Source: Bacteroidota bacterium (GTDB lineage: Bacteria > Bacteroidota > Bacteroidia > Cytophagales > Cyclobacteriaceae). Taken from it: a stretch of DNA of 52,584 bases. Shown in pieces: positions 16,809 through 26,409 of the stretch. The first letter of the stretch is position 1. Every line of letters starts with the position of its first letter. Location: positions 1 to 52,584 of the forward strand of contig QGUY01000002.1 of NCBI GenBank assembly GCA_003242315.1, written 5' to 3'. The notes below the pieces were generated by a model. That model was not told the DNA's origin. It saw only the letters and a list, made by a program, of their open reading frames with translations, and did not search any database. The position numbers and the translations under genes are program-made.

Positions 16809-17402
16809 CTACCGGTTGAACAGCATAAACAGGAACAAATATAGCCAAAGCGCATCCAAAAAGTGCCAGTACGTGAGGCACATTTCCATCCTCGTAAGGT
16901 TTTTGGAATGTATTTCATAACGGAATGCGGCCGCCAGCACAATCAGCAGAAAAATGATCCCGCTCACAATGTGCAGTCCGTGCAAACCGGAAATCACGTA
17001 CACAAACGATCCCGAAACAGCGCTGGGCCGGTCGCCCACGAGGTAAACATTTGCCACCACCATCTGCTCCCATGCAAACCACTGGCCGACAAGAAATCCA
17101 ACACCCAGAATTGTCGTGATACCCACAGCCAGCTTCACTGTCGCCAGGTCATCGCGTTTCGCGGAAATGTACCCCCAATGCAGTGTCACACTGCTCAGGA
17201 GGATGATGCCGGTATTTACCCAAAACAGCGACGGCAAATCGAACACCATCCAATTCCCCTCCGCCTGACGGACAATGTAAGCACTCGTCAGCGCGGCAAA
17301 CACCATCATCACGCTGGCCATGAACAGCCAAAGCGCGAACTTCTTCGGATGCATCGAAAGCGGCTTCTTCGCTTCTTCCACAATCTTCATATCGATCTCC
17401 AT
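16809..17402 (-). CDS. Cytochrome c oxidase subunit III (second of two, short form)
   Basis: Counted from the ATG at 17402 the protein has 197 residues. That codon is preceded by an AAGAGG ribosome-binding site and lies just after the ctaB stop; a longer frame to 17465 would run into ctaB. It has five helices with KFALWLFMASVMMVFAALTSAYIVRQ, FVYVISGLHGLHIVSGI and YWHFLDALWLYLFLFML. It is probably a paralogue of the following gene and part of the same enzyme. Two subunit III genes in tandem are usual for caa3 loci of this phylum. Confidence 0.92.
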   Translation of the reverse strand: MEIDMKIVEEAKKPLSMHPKKFALWLFMASVMMVFAALTSAYIVRQAEGNWMVFDLPSLFWVNTGIILLSSVTLHWGYISAKRDDLATVKLAVGITTILGVGFLVGQWFAWEQMVVANVYLVGDRPSAVSGSFVYVISGLHGLHIVSGIIFLLIVLAAAFRYEIHSKNLTRMEMCLTYWHFLDALWLYLFLFMLFNR

Positions 17403-17415
17403 GAGAATCCTCTTT

Positions 17416-18309
17416 CTACACCTTATCCAACAAATAAGCAATCTGCACCACCGGCAGATAGACAAACGATCCGAACATGATCCGCAGCGCTGACTTGTGA
17501 TTTACATCTCTCATCAGTGAAAAGGTCTGCGCGAAAAACAAAACCCCGCATACTGTTGCCACAACCGCTGAGTATATGCCGGTGATACCAAACGTAGCCG
17601 GAAGCAAACCCAGCGGGATGAGGAACATTGTATAGATCATGATCTGAATCGCCGTATTCAGATCTTTTCTTCCGCCTGACGGGAGCAACTTGAACCCCGC
17701 TTTCTTGTAATCATCATCCGCAACCCAGGCGATAGCCCAGAAATGCGGAAACTGCCAGATGAATTGGATTCCGAAAATGATCCACGCTTCGTACGATATT
17801 GAACCCGTCGCCGCGGTCCATCCCAACAGCGGCGGCAGAGCACCCGGTATCGCTCCAACAAACACTGCGATCGGTCCTACGCGTTTCAATGGTGTGTAAA
17901 CGAAACTATACAACACCATCGACAGCAGCGACAGGCATACCGTGAGCAGGTTTGTGTACAGCATCAGCAACGTGATACCCGCGGTCAAACACAAACCTGC
18001 AAGGATCCACGCCTCCTGAACGCTTACGCGGCTTGTGGGAAGAGGCCTGCGCATGGTACGCCGCATCACTTTGTCGAGATCCCGTTCAAAGATTTGATTG
18101 AGGGTTATCGAAGCGCCGGATACCAAAAATCCTCCTGTGAACACGCACAAAAGTGCAAGCAAATTCACTTCACGCGAAGCGAGAACGAAACCAAAGGCGC
18201 ACGAGAACGCGACGAGCAGGGAAAGGCGTACTTTCAGCAGCTCGGAAAAAGCGCGTAGCCGGGCAGTTACCGGCAGCGTATTTCCCAATTGACCTGCTAT
18301 CATGCTCAT
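17416..18309 (-). CDS. ctaB: Protoheme IX farnesyltransferase (haem O synthase)
   Basis: This 297-residue UbiA-superfamily prenyltransferase adds a farnesyl group to haem B, giving haem O for the aa3-type oxidase. The two substrate motifs are visible: NQIFERDLDKVMRRTMRRPLP (first Asp-rich motif) and ADDDYKKAGFKLLP (second). Eight to nine membrane helices are predicted. It overlaps the ctaA stop by 4 bp and is followed 13 bp later by subunit III, in line with cotranslation of haem supply and subunits. Confidence 0.95.
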   Translation of the reverse strand: MSMIAGQLGNTLPVTARLRAFSELLKVRLSLLVAFSCAFGFVLASREVNLLALLCVFTGGFLVSGASITLNQIFERDLDKVMRRTMRRPLPTSRVSVQEAWILAGLCLTAGITLLMLYTNLLTVCLSLLSMVLYSFVYTPLKRVGPIAVFVGAIPGALPPLLGWTAATGSISYEAWIIFGIQFIWQFPHFWAIAWVADDDYKKAGFKLLPSGGRKDLNTAIQIMIYTMFLIPLGLLPATFGITGIYSAVVATVCGVLFFAQTFSLMRDVNHKSALRIMFGSFVYLPVVQIAYLLDKV

Positions 18310-19334
18310 CGTTTCAGTATTCCTTCCTTAGTAAACTTATTCGTTTCCATCAGCAGCAGCACCAGCATTCCGAACATTACCGATGCCAGCACCAGGTGCA
18401 GCGGCTGCAAAGCTGCGGGCACACTCCAGTACGCCATACCAGCCCCGCTCAACACTGTAGCGAGGGCCAGCAAGCCCAGGGTTGCAGCGAAGGTGCGATT
18501 CGCTTGCGTCAACCATAGGCGCACAACCAAAGCGCCCATCAGGATCACCACCACCCATGAAAACGAGCGGTGAATGATGAAGTCTGCCCCCAGGTTAGCG
18601 ATCCATTCGCTTCGATCCAGCCGCACTGCCAGCTGATCGACGACCTCTCTCACCTTAGTGCCCATCAGTACCTGGATGATCAGCACGCTCAGACAAGCAA
18701 GTACCAATCCTTTCGCGATCGGCGCCGACAAGATCGAACCCATCTCGCGGCTCTTGCTCACCAGGTACACCAGCAACCCGATGATGACCAGCGCCAGGAA
18801 CATGTGCAGCGTGATGGTCCAGGGTGTCAGGTTCGACGATACTACCACGGAACCGATCCATCCCTGAAAGCCCACCAGCAGCAGCGTACTCACGGCTACG
18901 ACTGTCATGCGTGGTTGCGTGCTCCTGAACCGCCAGGAAGCGACGGCCACGGCAAAGATCAAAATGCCGATTGTCGCCCCGGTCAGCCGGTTGAAGTATT
19001 CAATCCACGTTTTCGTGGCGTTGAATTCGGTCTCTTCCCGAACAGCCTCGTCGGTGATGAGACGCTGCGCGGTTTCCTCGAAGCCCAGGGCAGAGAGGTA
19101 ACGCGCATACTTCAAATTCTTCTTGTGGCGGTATTCGGAATAGTACGACTTATAGTCATCAGGAAGCTCGGATACGTCCGTGGGCGGGACCCATCGCCCA
19201 AAACATTTGGGCCAATCGGGACACCCCATCCCGGAACCGGTAGTCCTCACAATTCCTCCTACCGCAATCAATACATATACGGCGATCAGTGTTGTCAGCG
19301 ACAATCTGTAGAATGATCGCCTGATTTTACTCAT
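18306..19334 (-). CDS. ctaA: Haem A synthase (COX15/CtaA family)
   Basis: This 342-residue enzyme oxidises haem O to haem A. The first extracytoplasmic loop carries the cysteine pair CPDWPKC after GxTGSGMG. The four conserved histidines are in WIEYFNRLTGA-adjacent helices, TLHMFLAL, FIIHRSFSW and LQPLHLVL; the first position appears as N in YFNRL, where many homologues have H (YxHR), a point worth checking. Eight helices are predicted. It lies between the subunit I gene (26-bp gap) and ctaB (4-bp overlap). Confidence 0.93.
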   Translation of the reverse strand: MSKIRRSFYRLSLTTLIAVYVLIAVGGIVRTTGSGMGCPDWPKCFGRWVPPTDVSELPDDYKSYYSEYRHKKNLKYARYLSALGFEETAQRLITDEAVREETEFNATKTWIEYFNRLTGATIGILIFAVAVASWRFRSTQPRMTVVAVSTLLLVGFQGWIGSVVVSSNLTPWTITLHMFLALVIIGLLVYLVSKSREMGSILSAPIAKGLVLACLSVLIIQVLMGTKVREVVDQLAVRLDRSEWIANLGADFIIHRSFSWVVVILMGALVVRLWLTQANRTFAATLGLLALATVLSGAGMAYWSVPAALQPLHLVLASVMFGMLVLLLMETNKFTKEGILKR

Positions 19335-19360
19335 ACCATTTGCTATGTCCCCATAGCGTT

Positions 19361-21250
19361 TCAGTGTGCGGGTCGATGACCCTCTTGCACGTGCCCGGAT
19401 GCCTGATCCGTCTCCAGCTTGATCAGCTCATTTTCATGCGGCAGGTTCGACTCAGGTGTTTCCGAGTAAGGTATGTGCTGCGGAATGTAGTCTTCCTTCG
19501 CTCCCGGCTTGCTGTAGTCGTACGGCCAGCGGTATACCGCAGGTATTTCGCCCGGCCAGTTTCCGTGCTGCGGGAATCGCGGCGTCGTCCATTCGAGGGT
19601 ATTGGACTTCCACGGGTTGGGAGGCGCAAGCCTGCCGCGGAAAATGCTGTAGACAAAATTGAACAGGAAAATGAACTGGGCGCTGAGCGTCAGAATCGCC
19701 GCGATACTTACAAGTTGATTGAGATCAGAGAATCCGCTAAATGCGTCGAAGTTCGTAAACGAGTAATACCTTCTGGGGAAACCGGCGATACCAATGTAGT
19801 GCATAGGGAAGAACACCAGGTAAACCCCTACGAAGGTTACCCAGAAGTGGATGTAACCAAGTCTCCGGTCCATCATCCGCCCGAACATTTTCGGGAACCA
19901 GTGATAAATACCCGCCAGCATTCCGAAGAACGACGCGCTTCCCATCACCAGGTGGAAGTGTGCCACAACAAAGTAAGTGTCGTGCAACTGGATATCGATC
20001 GCCGAGTTTCCAAGGAATATCCCGGTGATACCACCTGTAAGGAAGAACGACACCATACCGATGGAGAACAACATCGCCGGTGTGAACCTGATGTTACCCT
20101 GCCAAAGCGTGGTGACGTAGTTGAATATCTTAACAGCCGACGGAACTGCAATAATCAGCGTCAACAGCATGAAGATCGATCCCAGGAACGGGTTCATCCC
20201 CGTCACGAACATGTGGTGCGCCCAAACCACGAAGGACAGTATTGCGATGAACAGCATCGATCCCACCATCGCCTTATAGCCGAAGATGGGCTTGCGGCTG
20301 TTCGTAGCAATGATTTCCGAAGTAATCCCCAGGGCGGGAAGCAACACGATGTACACTTCAGGGTGACCGAGGAACCAGAACAAGTGCTGGAAGAGGATCG
20401 GGCTACCTCCTACGTTGGGTAGCGCTTCACCTCCTATGTAAATGTCTGACAGGTAGAAACTCGTACCGAAGCTGCGGTCGAATATCAGCAGCAACGCTGC
20501 CGCAAACAGCACGGGGAACGAGAGCAAACCTATGATAGCCGTGAAGAAGAACGCCCAGATTGTAAGCGGGAGCCTCGAGAAGGACATTCCACGGGTACGA
20601 AGGTTTATCACTGTTGTGATGTAGTTAATCCCACCCAGCAACGTGCTCACAATGAAGAGCGCCATGGCAATGAGCCAGAGCGTCATTCCGAGTCCAGACC
20701 CCTGTATCGCCTGAGGCAAAGCACTCAATGGCGGATAGATCGTCCACCCTCCGGCGGCAGGTCCGGTGCTGAGGAACAGCGACGAGAACATCACAACGCT
20801 GGAGGCGAAGAAGAACCAGTAAGAGAGCATGTTCATGAAGCCCGAGGCCATGTCACGCGCTCCGATCTGGAGGGGAATCAGGAAGTTGCTGAACGTACCA
20901 CTCAATCCCGCCGTCAACACGAAGAATACCATGATCGTACCGTGCATGGTGACGAGGGCGAGATAGAATTCGGGGTCAAGTTTGCCGTCTTCAGTGATCC
21001 AGCCTCCCAAAACCGGGCGAAGCCAGCTCACGTCCATATCAGGGAAGCCGAGTTGCAAGCGGAAGATCACCGACAGGATACCGCCAAGGAGGGCCCACAG
21101 CATACCTGTGATGAGGTACTGCTTTGCAATTACTTTATGGTCTTCGCTGAAGATGTATTTTGTCCAGAAATTGCCGGCGTGATGCTCGTCATGCCCATGT
21201 TCGTCGTGGGAATGAACGTGCTGCGCTGCGTGAATATCTGTAGTTGCCAT
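19361..21250 (-). CDS. ctaD: Cytochrome c oxidase subunit I
   Basis: This 629-residue catalytic subunit of a haem-copper oxidase reduces O2 to water and pumps protons. The low-spin haem ligand is H103 (TMHGTIM) with H433 (VAHFHL). The high-spin haem a3 ligand is H431. CuB is bound by H296, H345 and H346 (GHPEVY, WAHHMF), with the cross-linked Y300 and E298 of the A1-type D-channel signature. A His-rich tail (HAAQHVHSHDEHGHDEHH) precedes the first helix and may bind metal. It sits between subunit II (12-bp gap) and ctaA. Confidence 0.97.
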   Translation of the reverse strand: MATTDIHAAQHVHSHDEHGHDEHHAGNFWTKYIFSEDHKVIAKQYLITGMLWALLGGILSVIFRLQLGFPDMDVSWLRPVLGGWITEDGKLDPEFYLALVTMHGTIMVFFVLTAGLSGTFSNFLIPLQIGARDMASGFMNMLSYWFFFASSVVMFSSLFLSTGPAAGGWTIYPPLSALPQAIQGSGLGMTLWLIAMALFIVSTLLGGINYITTVINLRTRGMSFSRLPLTIWAFFFTAIIGLLSFPVLFAAALLLIFDRSFGTSFYLSDIYIGGEALPNVGGSPILFQHLFWFLGHPEVYIVLLPALGITSEIIATNSRKPIFGYKAMVGSMLFIAILSFVVWAHHMFVTGMNPFLGSIFMLLTLIIAVPSAVKIFNYVTTLWQGNIRFTPAMLFSIGMVSFFLTGGITGIFLGNSAIDIQLHDTYFVVAHFHLVMGSASFFGMLAGIYHWFPKMFGRMMDRRLGYIHFWVTFVGVYLVFFPMHYIGIAGFPRRYYSFTNFDAFSGFSDLNQLVSIAAILTLSAQFIFLFNFVYSIFRGRLAPPNPWKSNTLEWTTPRFPQHGNWPGEIPAVYRWPYDYSKPGAKEDYIPQHIPYSETPESNLPHENELIKLETDQASGHVQEGHRPAH

Positions 21251-21262
21251 GTCTTGAATTTC

Positions 21263-22363
21263 TTAATGTGAGCCCATTGTTGTCGTTGCCGCCGCGGGCA
21301 GTTCCATTACCGATTCCGCCGGTATTCCGGCCTTGATAATTGCGGTTTCGCGCAATTCCACCGGGACTTTGCTCAGATAGTCGGGGTTCAGCTTAAGCCA
21401 CGGTTGCTGCTTGGCCTTCCACGCCTCGTAATCTGCAACTTCCTCTACAACAACCGGAAGCCGCATGGAGAAGTGTCCTCTCCCGCAGATCTCAGCACAC
21501 GCCAGTTCATAGTTGAAATTGGGATCACCCAGTTCCTTCCTCATCTCTTCCGTTGTCTTGGTGGGGATGAATTTGAACTGTGTAGGCATGCCGGGCACTG
21601 CGTCCATCTTCACCCTAAAGTGAGGCAGATAAACACTGTGCAATACGTCTTTGGCGCGGATCATCAGAAGCACCTCCTTGCCTTTTGGCAAATGCAGTTC
21701 CAGCGCCTTGAAGTCGTCAAACGAGTTCTTGTCAGAAAGATCGAGACCAAACTCATTTATGCCGTCGATCTTTCGAAAATCGTACTTGCCGAGTTTGCCA
21801 TCGGTAACACCGGGATAGCGGACAGACCACGCGAACTGCTGGCCAATGATCTCGATCACTTCAGCTTGCTCGCTGGCCGGGGAAGTGATTCGGTTCCATG
21901 CGCGAAGCCCGGTAAAGATGAGAACCGCAAGTACGATGGCAGGTATGATCGTCCAGGCCAACTCAAGGTGGTGATTGTCAGGGTAGAATTTTGCCTTCCG
22001 GCCTTTCCTGTATTGAAACTTGTAGGTGAAGACAAACATCACAATGCTGATGATGGTGAAGGCCACCACCGTCACTCCCATCGTAATCCAGAAAAGCGTA
22101 TCCGTCCACGCGCCGTGCTCAGAAGCAACCGGCGGGCTGTAGCTGTCAAAGTGGGTGAAGGAATACCAGAAAAAGAGGCCGAGGCCGACCACCATAAACA
22201 CGAGGAACAAAAAGGCATTTACGCTGTTGCCCGAGGTAACCTCTTCCTCATCCTCATCCCTGCTGGTGTCCTTTGCCAGACTTACAAGGCTGGTCAGCCT
22301 GAATATCAGGTAAAGAATTCCCAGCAGCAGCAGGACACCCAGACCAATAATAAGAGTTATCAT
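21263..22363 (-). CDS. ctaC: Cytochrome c oxidase subunit II
   Basis: This 366-residue subunit carries the CuA centre: C289, E291, C293, H297 and M300 (CAEICGRGHFSM), plus the upstream histidine in DVLHSVYLPHF. Besides the two standard helices (about 85-115 and 135-160) there is an extra N-terminal helix (ITLIIGLGVLLLLGILYLIF) and a second one near 48-66, which is usual in this phylum's loci. No C-terminal cytochrome c domain is fused, so electrons must come from ActE/ActA or a separate cytochrome. The gap from the actF stop is 15 bp. Confidence 0.96.
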   Translation of the reverse strand: MITLIIGLGVLLLLGILYLIFRLTSLVSLAKDTSRDEDEEEVTSGNSVNAFLFLVFMVVGLGLFFWYSFTHFDSYSPPVASEHGAWTDTLFWITMGVTVVAFTIISIVMFVFTYKFQYRKGRKAKFYPDNHHLELAWTIIPAIVLAVLIFTGLRAWNRITSPASEQAEVIEIIGQQFAWSVRYPGVTDGKLGKYDFRKIDGINEFGLDLSDKNSFDDFKALELHLPKGKEVLLMIRAKDVLHSVYLPHFRVKMDAVPGMPTQFKFIPTKTTEEMRKELGDPNFNYELACAEICGRGHFSMRLPVVVEEVADYEAWKAKQQPWLKLNPDYLSKVPVELRETAIIKAGIPAESVMELPAAATTTMGSH

Positions 22364-22378
22364 GTCTATTCCCGGTTT

Positions 22379-23746
22379 TTAGATATGGTGATGCAGACTT
22401 TCTTCCAGCATGGGATGATTCCTTCCGATGAGCGGCATCCTGGCAAGCGTGTTGAACATAACCAGGAAAAAGGCAGCCAGGAAAATCAGTGTGGCGCCAA
22501 TTTCAAGGAATCCAACACCTCCCTGCTCCTGCATGACCGCCGGCGTCACCATGTTGTAAAAATCGAACCAGTGTCCGATCAGTACAATGGGACACACCAG
22601 TTTCAGCGTTGACAAGTGGCGTTTACTGTCCCTCGTCATGAACAACAGAAACGGAAGAACAAAGTTCAGAATCAGGTTTGCATAAAAGATCCAGGCGTAA
22701 GGGCTGGTGCGCATCCTTTCAATGAAGTACACCGTCTCCTCCGGAATGTTAGCATAGTAGATCAGCAGGAACTGACCAAACCAGATGTACGTCCAGAATA
22801 TGGAGAATGCGAACACGAATTTGCCGAGATCGTGCAAGTGATTGGCATTCACAATCTTCAGGTAGCCAGCACTCTTCAGGTTCGCGACGATCAGCGTAAT
22901 AAACGCCAGTCCCGTCACCCACCAGCTTGAAAAGACATACCATCCGAACATGGTGCTGAACCAGTGCGTATCAATGCTCATGATCCAGTCCCAGGCGGCT
23001 ACCGAAGAGCTGACCGCAAAGAACACCAGGAACCACGCCGACAGCGAACGGTTGCGGAACCAGTAAGAAGTCGAGGGATCAAGGTCTTCAGCGAGCATGT
23101 TCTTGCGAATCTGGATGAGGAACCAATACCAGAGGCCGAAGAACAGCACCATGCGCAGTATGTAAAAGAGCGGAAAGCTTCCCGCTGCCAGGGGCCAGAA
23201 GAAGTACGGGGCCTTTCCATTGATGATCTCATCGAATCCTGCGCCGTTTTCAACATAAAGGTCAGCGTGTGTCCAGTGGAACACATCGTGGCGCACGAGG
23301 AACCAGAGTATGAGCGTGAGGATGCCCGCGATGGGCAGCCACTGTGCCATTGCCAGTGGAACACGAAGAATACCCGCCGACCAGCCCGCCTGCGCGGCAT
23401 ATTGCACTGCCACAAAGAACAGCCCGATGATGGCCAGGCCAACAAAGTACATGTTGTTGGTCCACAGCGCCGCCCAGGTCCGCTTCAGCCATGCGCTGCT
23501 GCCGTGATGCTCACCGCCGTCTTCCGCGTGCGGAGCCGAGGCGTGATCCTGCAACGAGGCAACCATCTCCTTCGAAACGGAAAGCGCTGCGTGCCCTCCC
23601 GCATCCTCGTGGTGGCCTCCGCCTGTCATCGCGAGTACCAGTCCAAGAATAAAGAGGACGATCCCGGCACCCAGAAGGTAGTACACCTTCTTCTTGAGTT
23701 GCGGCGTGAATTGGTATCGTTCGTCTTCTACGGTTATGTGCGCCAT
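22379..23746 (-). CDS. actF: Alternative complex III subunit ActF
   Basis: This 455-residue polytopic membrane protein with about ten helices is of the ActF type (quinol:cytochrome c oxidoreductase, second quinone-site-like subunit, NrfD-related in fold with ActC). It starts YQFTPQLKKKVYYLLGAGIVLFILG. A long His-rich loop follows the first helix, and helices carry SYWFRNRSLSAWFLVFFAVSSSVAAWDWIMSID-like motifs. In known ACIII structures it packs against ActC and holds a proton path. It lies between actE and oxidase subunit II. Confidence 0.92.
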   Translation of the reverse strand: MAHITVEDERYQFTPQLKKKVYYLLGAGIVLFILGLVLAMTGGGHHEDAGGHAALSVSKEMVASLQDHASAPHAEDGGEHHGSSAWLKRTWAALWTNNMYFVGLAIIGLFFVAVQYAAQAGWSAGILRVPLAMAQWLPIAGILTLILWFLVRHDVFHWTHADLYVENGAGFDEIINGKAPYFFWPLAAGSFPLFYILRMVLFFGLWYWFLIQIRKNMLAEDLDPSTSYWFRNRSLSAWFLVFFAVSSSVAAWDWIMSIDTHWFSTMFGWYVFSSWWVTGLAFITLIVANLKSAGYLKIVNANHLHDLGKFVFAFSIFWTYIWFGQFLLIYYANIPEETVYFIERMRTSPYAWIFYANLILNFVLPFLLFMTRDSKRHLSTLKLVCPIVLIGHWFDFYNMVTPAVMQEQGGVGFLEIGATLIFLAAFFLVMFNTLARMPLIGRNHPMLEESLHHHI

Positions 23747-23783
23747 TTCTCTAGTTATTTCTTTCCCGGCTATTGCGCCGGCG

Positions 23784-24392
23784 TCATTTCAATGTCTTGA
23801 CAAACTTTGCAATCTTCCAGCGGTCTTCCGGACTCACCTGAGATCCGTGTGCCCACATGAGACCTTTGCCGTGCGTGATCACATGGAAGATGTGACCCTC
23901 CGAAATTCCCTTCAGGGCATCGCTCGTCAGGTTCGCCACACCAGCATACTTGTCAGCAACAGGGCCATCGCCTTTACCTTGCGGGCCGTGGCAGTGGTTG
24001 CAATACTTCATGTAAAGCGCTTTCCCCTGAGCAACAATTGCCGCGGTGGAATCCAGCGGGTTGACCAAACGATCAGCAAACTCAATGCTGTCCTTCGGAA
24101 TCCGGTAAGGCAGATGTCCGCGCTTCACTGTGTTTGGAGGTGGCACCCTCATGTTCATGGCGTGAGGGTTGAATGGGTTCGAATTGTAGAACTCCGCGTG
24201 GCCATCGGAATAGTCTATTGAGGTTAGCCACCAGCCGGCATCCTTATCGGTTATCTGCGTCAGCGGGTCGTATGGCACCGAGTGATACATGTTCGGCGCA
24301 TACTCCAGTCCGGGATTGTCGCCACCGGCCTTGCAGCCAGCCAACGCAATGGCCAACGATGCTCCGACGGTCAAACTTCTGATCACGCGCAT
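23784..24392 (-). CDS. actE: Alternative complex III subunit ActE (monohaem cytochrome c lipoprotein)
   Basis: Taking the ATG at 24392 the protein is 202 residues; the frame extends upstream to 24446, overlapping actD, but the signal peptide and lipobox (LAIALAGC, Cys20) fit this start. The haem motif is CNHCH (C131, C134, H135) in a typical GPQGKGDG context, with a probable Met ligand in GKGLMWAHG. ActE is the mobile-facing haem subunit of ACIII and hands electrons towards the oxidase. It begins 8 nt downstream of the actD stop. Confidence 0.9.
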   Translation of the reverse strand: MRVIRSLTVGASLAIALAGCKAGGDNPGLEYAPNMYHSVPYDPLTQITDKDAGWWLTSIDYSDGHAEFYNSNPFNPHAMNMRVPPPNTVKRGHLPYRIPKDSIEFADRLVNPLDSTAAIVAQGKALYMKYCNHCHGPQGKGDGPVADKYAGVANLTSDALKGISEGHIFHVITHGKGLMWAHGSQVSPEDRWKIAKFVKTLK

Positions 24393-24399
24393 AATTCTC

Positions 24400-24939
24400 T
24401 TAATCTTCAAAGTTCTTTTCATTGACCTCCTCAGCACCAGCCTCACGAAGCAGCCGTGCCAGGTCGTCCTTACTCTTCCCCCTGTTGACGGCCAGGTCGA
24501 TAGCGATCACGTGCTTGTCGTCTGTGCTGCGCACATCGAACTGGCGGGGCCATTTGTAGGGCTTCATGTCACTGACTATGAGAAACGTTGCCACCATCCC
24601 GAGGGCGGACAGCAATACGGTCAACTCGAATGTCACCGGAATAAAAGGCGGAAGCGAAGCGAAGTTCTTTCCACCGATAATCATCGGCCAGTCGTATCCG
24701 AGCATCCAAATCTGCATCACAAGTGCCAGCGTCGTTCCTGTTAATCCGAACAGGAAGGCCGCTATCGGCAAACGCGTTCTCCGGTATCCCAATGCTTCAT
24801 CAAGACCGTGTACCGGAAAGGGAGTGAAGACCTCGTGAATGCGGACGCCACTTCCACGCACTTTCTTCACTGCGTCCATCAGTACGTCTTCGTCGTTGAA
24901 GACTCCAAGAATAAAGTGTTTGTCTGCGTTCATGGTCAT
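24400..24939 (-). CDS. actD: Alternative complex III subunit ActD (DUF3341)
   Basis: This 179-residue protein has two helices (LPIAAFLFGLTGTTLALVMQIWM and LTVLLSALGMVATFLIV), preceded by a regulatory-looking cytoplasmic N-terminus (KHFILGVFNDEDVLMDAVKKVRGSGVRIHEVFTPFPVHGLD) typical of DUF3341/ActD. It is a structural subunit of ACIII. The start overlaps the actC stop by 4 bp. Confidence 0.93.
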   Translation of the reverse strand: MTMNADKHFILGVFNDEDVLMDAVKKVRGSGVRIHEVFTPFPVHGLDEALGYRRTRLPIAAFLFGLTGTTLALVMQIWMLGYDWPMIIGGKNFASLPPFIPVTFELTVLLSALGMVATFLIVSDMKPYKWPRQFDVRSTDDKHVIAIDLAVNRGKSKDDLARLLREAGAEEVNEKNFED

Positions 24940-26354
24940 TTGTCTGTCGTTACAGGAACCCCTTTCTCAGCGGTTTCCGCATGCGTCACCCGTTCGGAGT
25001 TAGCCTTGAGTATGCTCTTCACTTCAGCCATGTTGATCACCGGGAAGAACTTGGCGAACAGCAGGAATGCAGTGAAGAAGAATCCGATGGTGAGAATAAA
25101 TTCACCCACATCGTACAACGTAGGATGGAACATCGTCCAGCTCGAAGGCACGTAATCGCGGTGCAGTGACGTCACGATGATTACGAATCGCTCGAACCAC
25201 ATACCGATATTCACAATGATCGAGAGTATGAACGTAGCAGCGATGCTTGTCCGGATTTTCTTTATCCAGAAGAGCTGCGGCGAAATCACGTTACAAGTCA
25301 TCATCGACCAGTACGCCCAGGCGTATGGTCCCTGGATACGGTTGTAGAACGCATACCCTTCATAAGGAACCTGGGAATACCACGAGATGAACAACTCGGT
25401 GATATAGGCGATACCGACAATCGAACCTGTGATGATGATAATGATGTTCATCAGTTCGATGTGCCAGATGGTAATGTAGTCTTCAAGCTTGAACACTTTC
25501 CGTGTTACCAGCAACAGCGTGAGTACCATTGCGAACCCGCTGAAGATAGCACCGGAAACGAAGTACGGAGGGAAGATCGTTGTGTGCCAGCCCGGGATGA
25601 CCGACGTTGCGAAGTCGAACGACACGATCGTGTGAACCGAAAGCACCAGCGGTGTCGAAAGACCCGCCAGGATAAGCGCTACCGATTCATACCGCATCCA
25701 CGTTTTTGCGCCACCGCTCCATCCGAAGCTCAACGCATTGTAAATGGCTGCACGGGTCTTGGCACCTTGCCGAACCGCGCGGTCGCGGATCGTCGCGAAA
25801 TCGGGAATGAGCCCCATGTACCAGAACACCAGTGAAACGGTGAAGTACGTCGAGATCGCGAACACGTCCCACAACAGTGGAGAATTGAAGTTCACCCAAA
25901 GAGAACCAAACGCGTTCGGGAGGGGAAGCGCCCAGTAAAATCCAACCCAGAGGCGACCCATGTGCAACGCCGGGAACGACGCGGCACAGATCACGGCAAA
26001 GATTGTCATAGCTTCCGCCGCGCGGTTGATCGACATTCTCCACTTCTGGCGGAACAACAGGAGAATCGCGGAAATCAGCGTTCCTGCGTGACCGATACCG
26101 ACCCACCAGACGAAGTTTGTGATATCCCACGCCCAGCCGACTGTCTTGTTCAGACCCCACACGCCGACACCATGCCAAAGCAGCATGCACATGCAGTACA
26201 CACCAAACGCAAGCAAAGCAAGGGACACCGCCATCGCCGCATACCACAGTTTAGCGGGTTTGTTCTCCACATGTCTGCTGATATCATGCGAAACGTCTGC
26301 TATGGTCTTACCCCCGGTTACCAGCGGATCGCGTACTGATGAAGGCTGATGCAT
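24936..26354 (-). CDS. actC: Alternative complex III subunit ActC (NrfD/PsrC-like)
   Basis: This 472-residue, ten-helix NrfD-family protein is the quinol-binding subunit of ACIII. Motifs in order include WYAAMAVSLALLAFGVYCMCM, WWVGIGHAGTLISAILLLFRQKWR, and WAYWSMMTCNVISPQLFWIKKIR with WFERFVIIVTSLHRDYVPSSW, all characteristic of ActC. Menaquinol oxidised here feeds the Fe-S and haem chain of ActB and ActA. It overlaps actD by 4 bp and follows actB by 55 bp. Confidence 0.95.
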   Translation of the reverse strand: MHQPSSVRDPLVTGGKTIADVSHDISRHVENKPAKLWYAAMAVSLALLAFGVYCMCMLLWHGVGVWGLNKTVGWAWDITNFVWWVGIGHAGTLISAILLLFRQKWRMSINRAAEAMTIFAVICAASFPALHMGRLWVGFYWALPLPNAFGSLWVNFNSPLLWDVFAISTYFTVSLVFWYMGLIPDFATIRDRAVRQGAKTRAAIYNALSFGWSGGAKTWMRYESVALILAGLSTPLVLSVHTIVSFDFATSVIPGWHTTIFPPYFVSGAIFSGFAMVLTLLLVTRKVFKLEDYITIWHIELMNIIIIITGSIVGIAYITELFISWYSQVPYEGYAFYNRIQGPYAWAYWSMMTCNVISPQLFWIKKIRTSIAATFILSIIVNIGMWFERFVIIVTSLHRDYVPSSWTMFHPTLYDVGEFILTIGFFFTAFLLFAKFFPVINMAEVKSILKANSERVTHAETAEKGVPVTTDK

Positions 26355-26409
26355 ATCTTGCGCTATTCTTTAATTCTTTATGTGAGAAATTCTGTTCATG
26401 CCGCTCATG

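Noticed and set aside
19340..20422. A 360-codon open frame antisense to oxidase subunit I
   Set aside because: It mirrors the codon bias of a well-identified gene on the other strand and has no domain, signal or start context.
21404..22612. A 402-codon open frame antisense to oxidase subunit II and the actF end
   Set aside because: Same reason: it runs across two firmly identified genes and its composition (many His, Arg and Gln) is typical of an antisense shadow.
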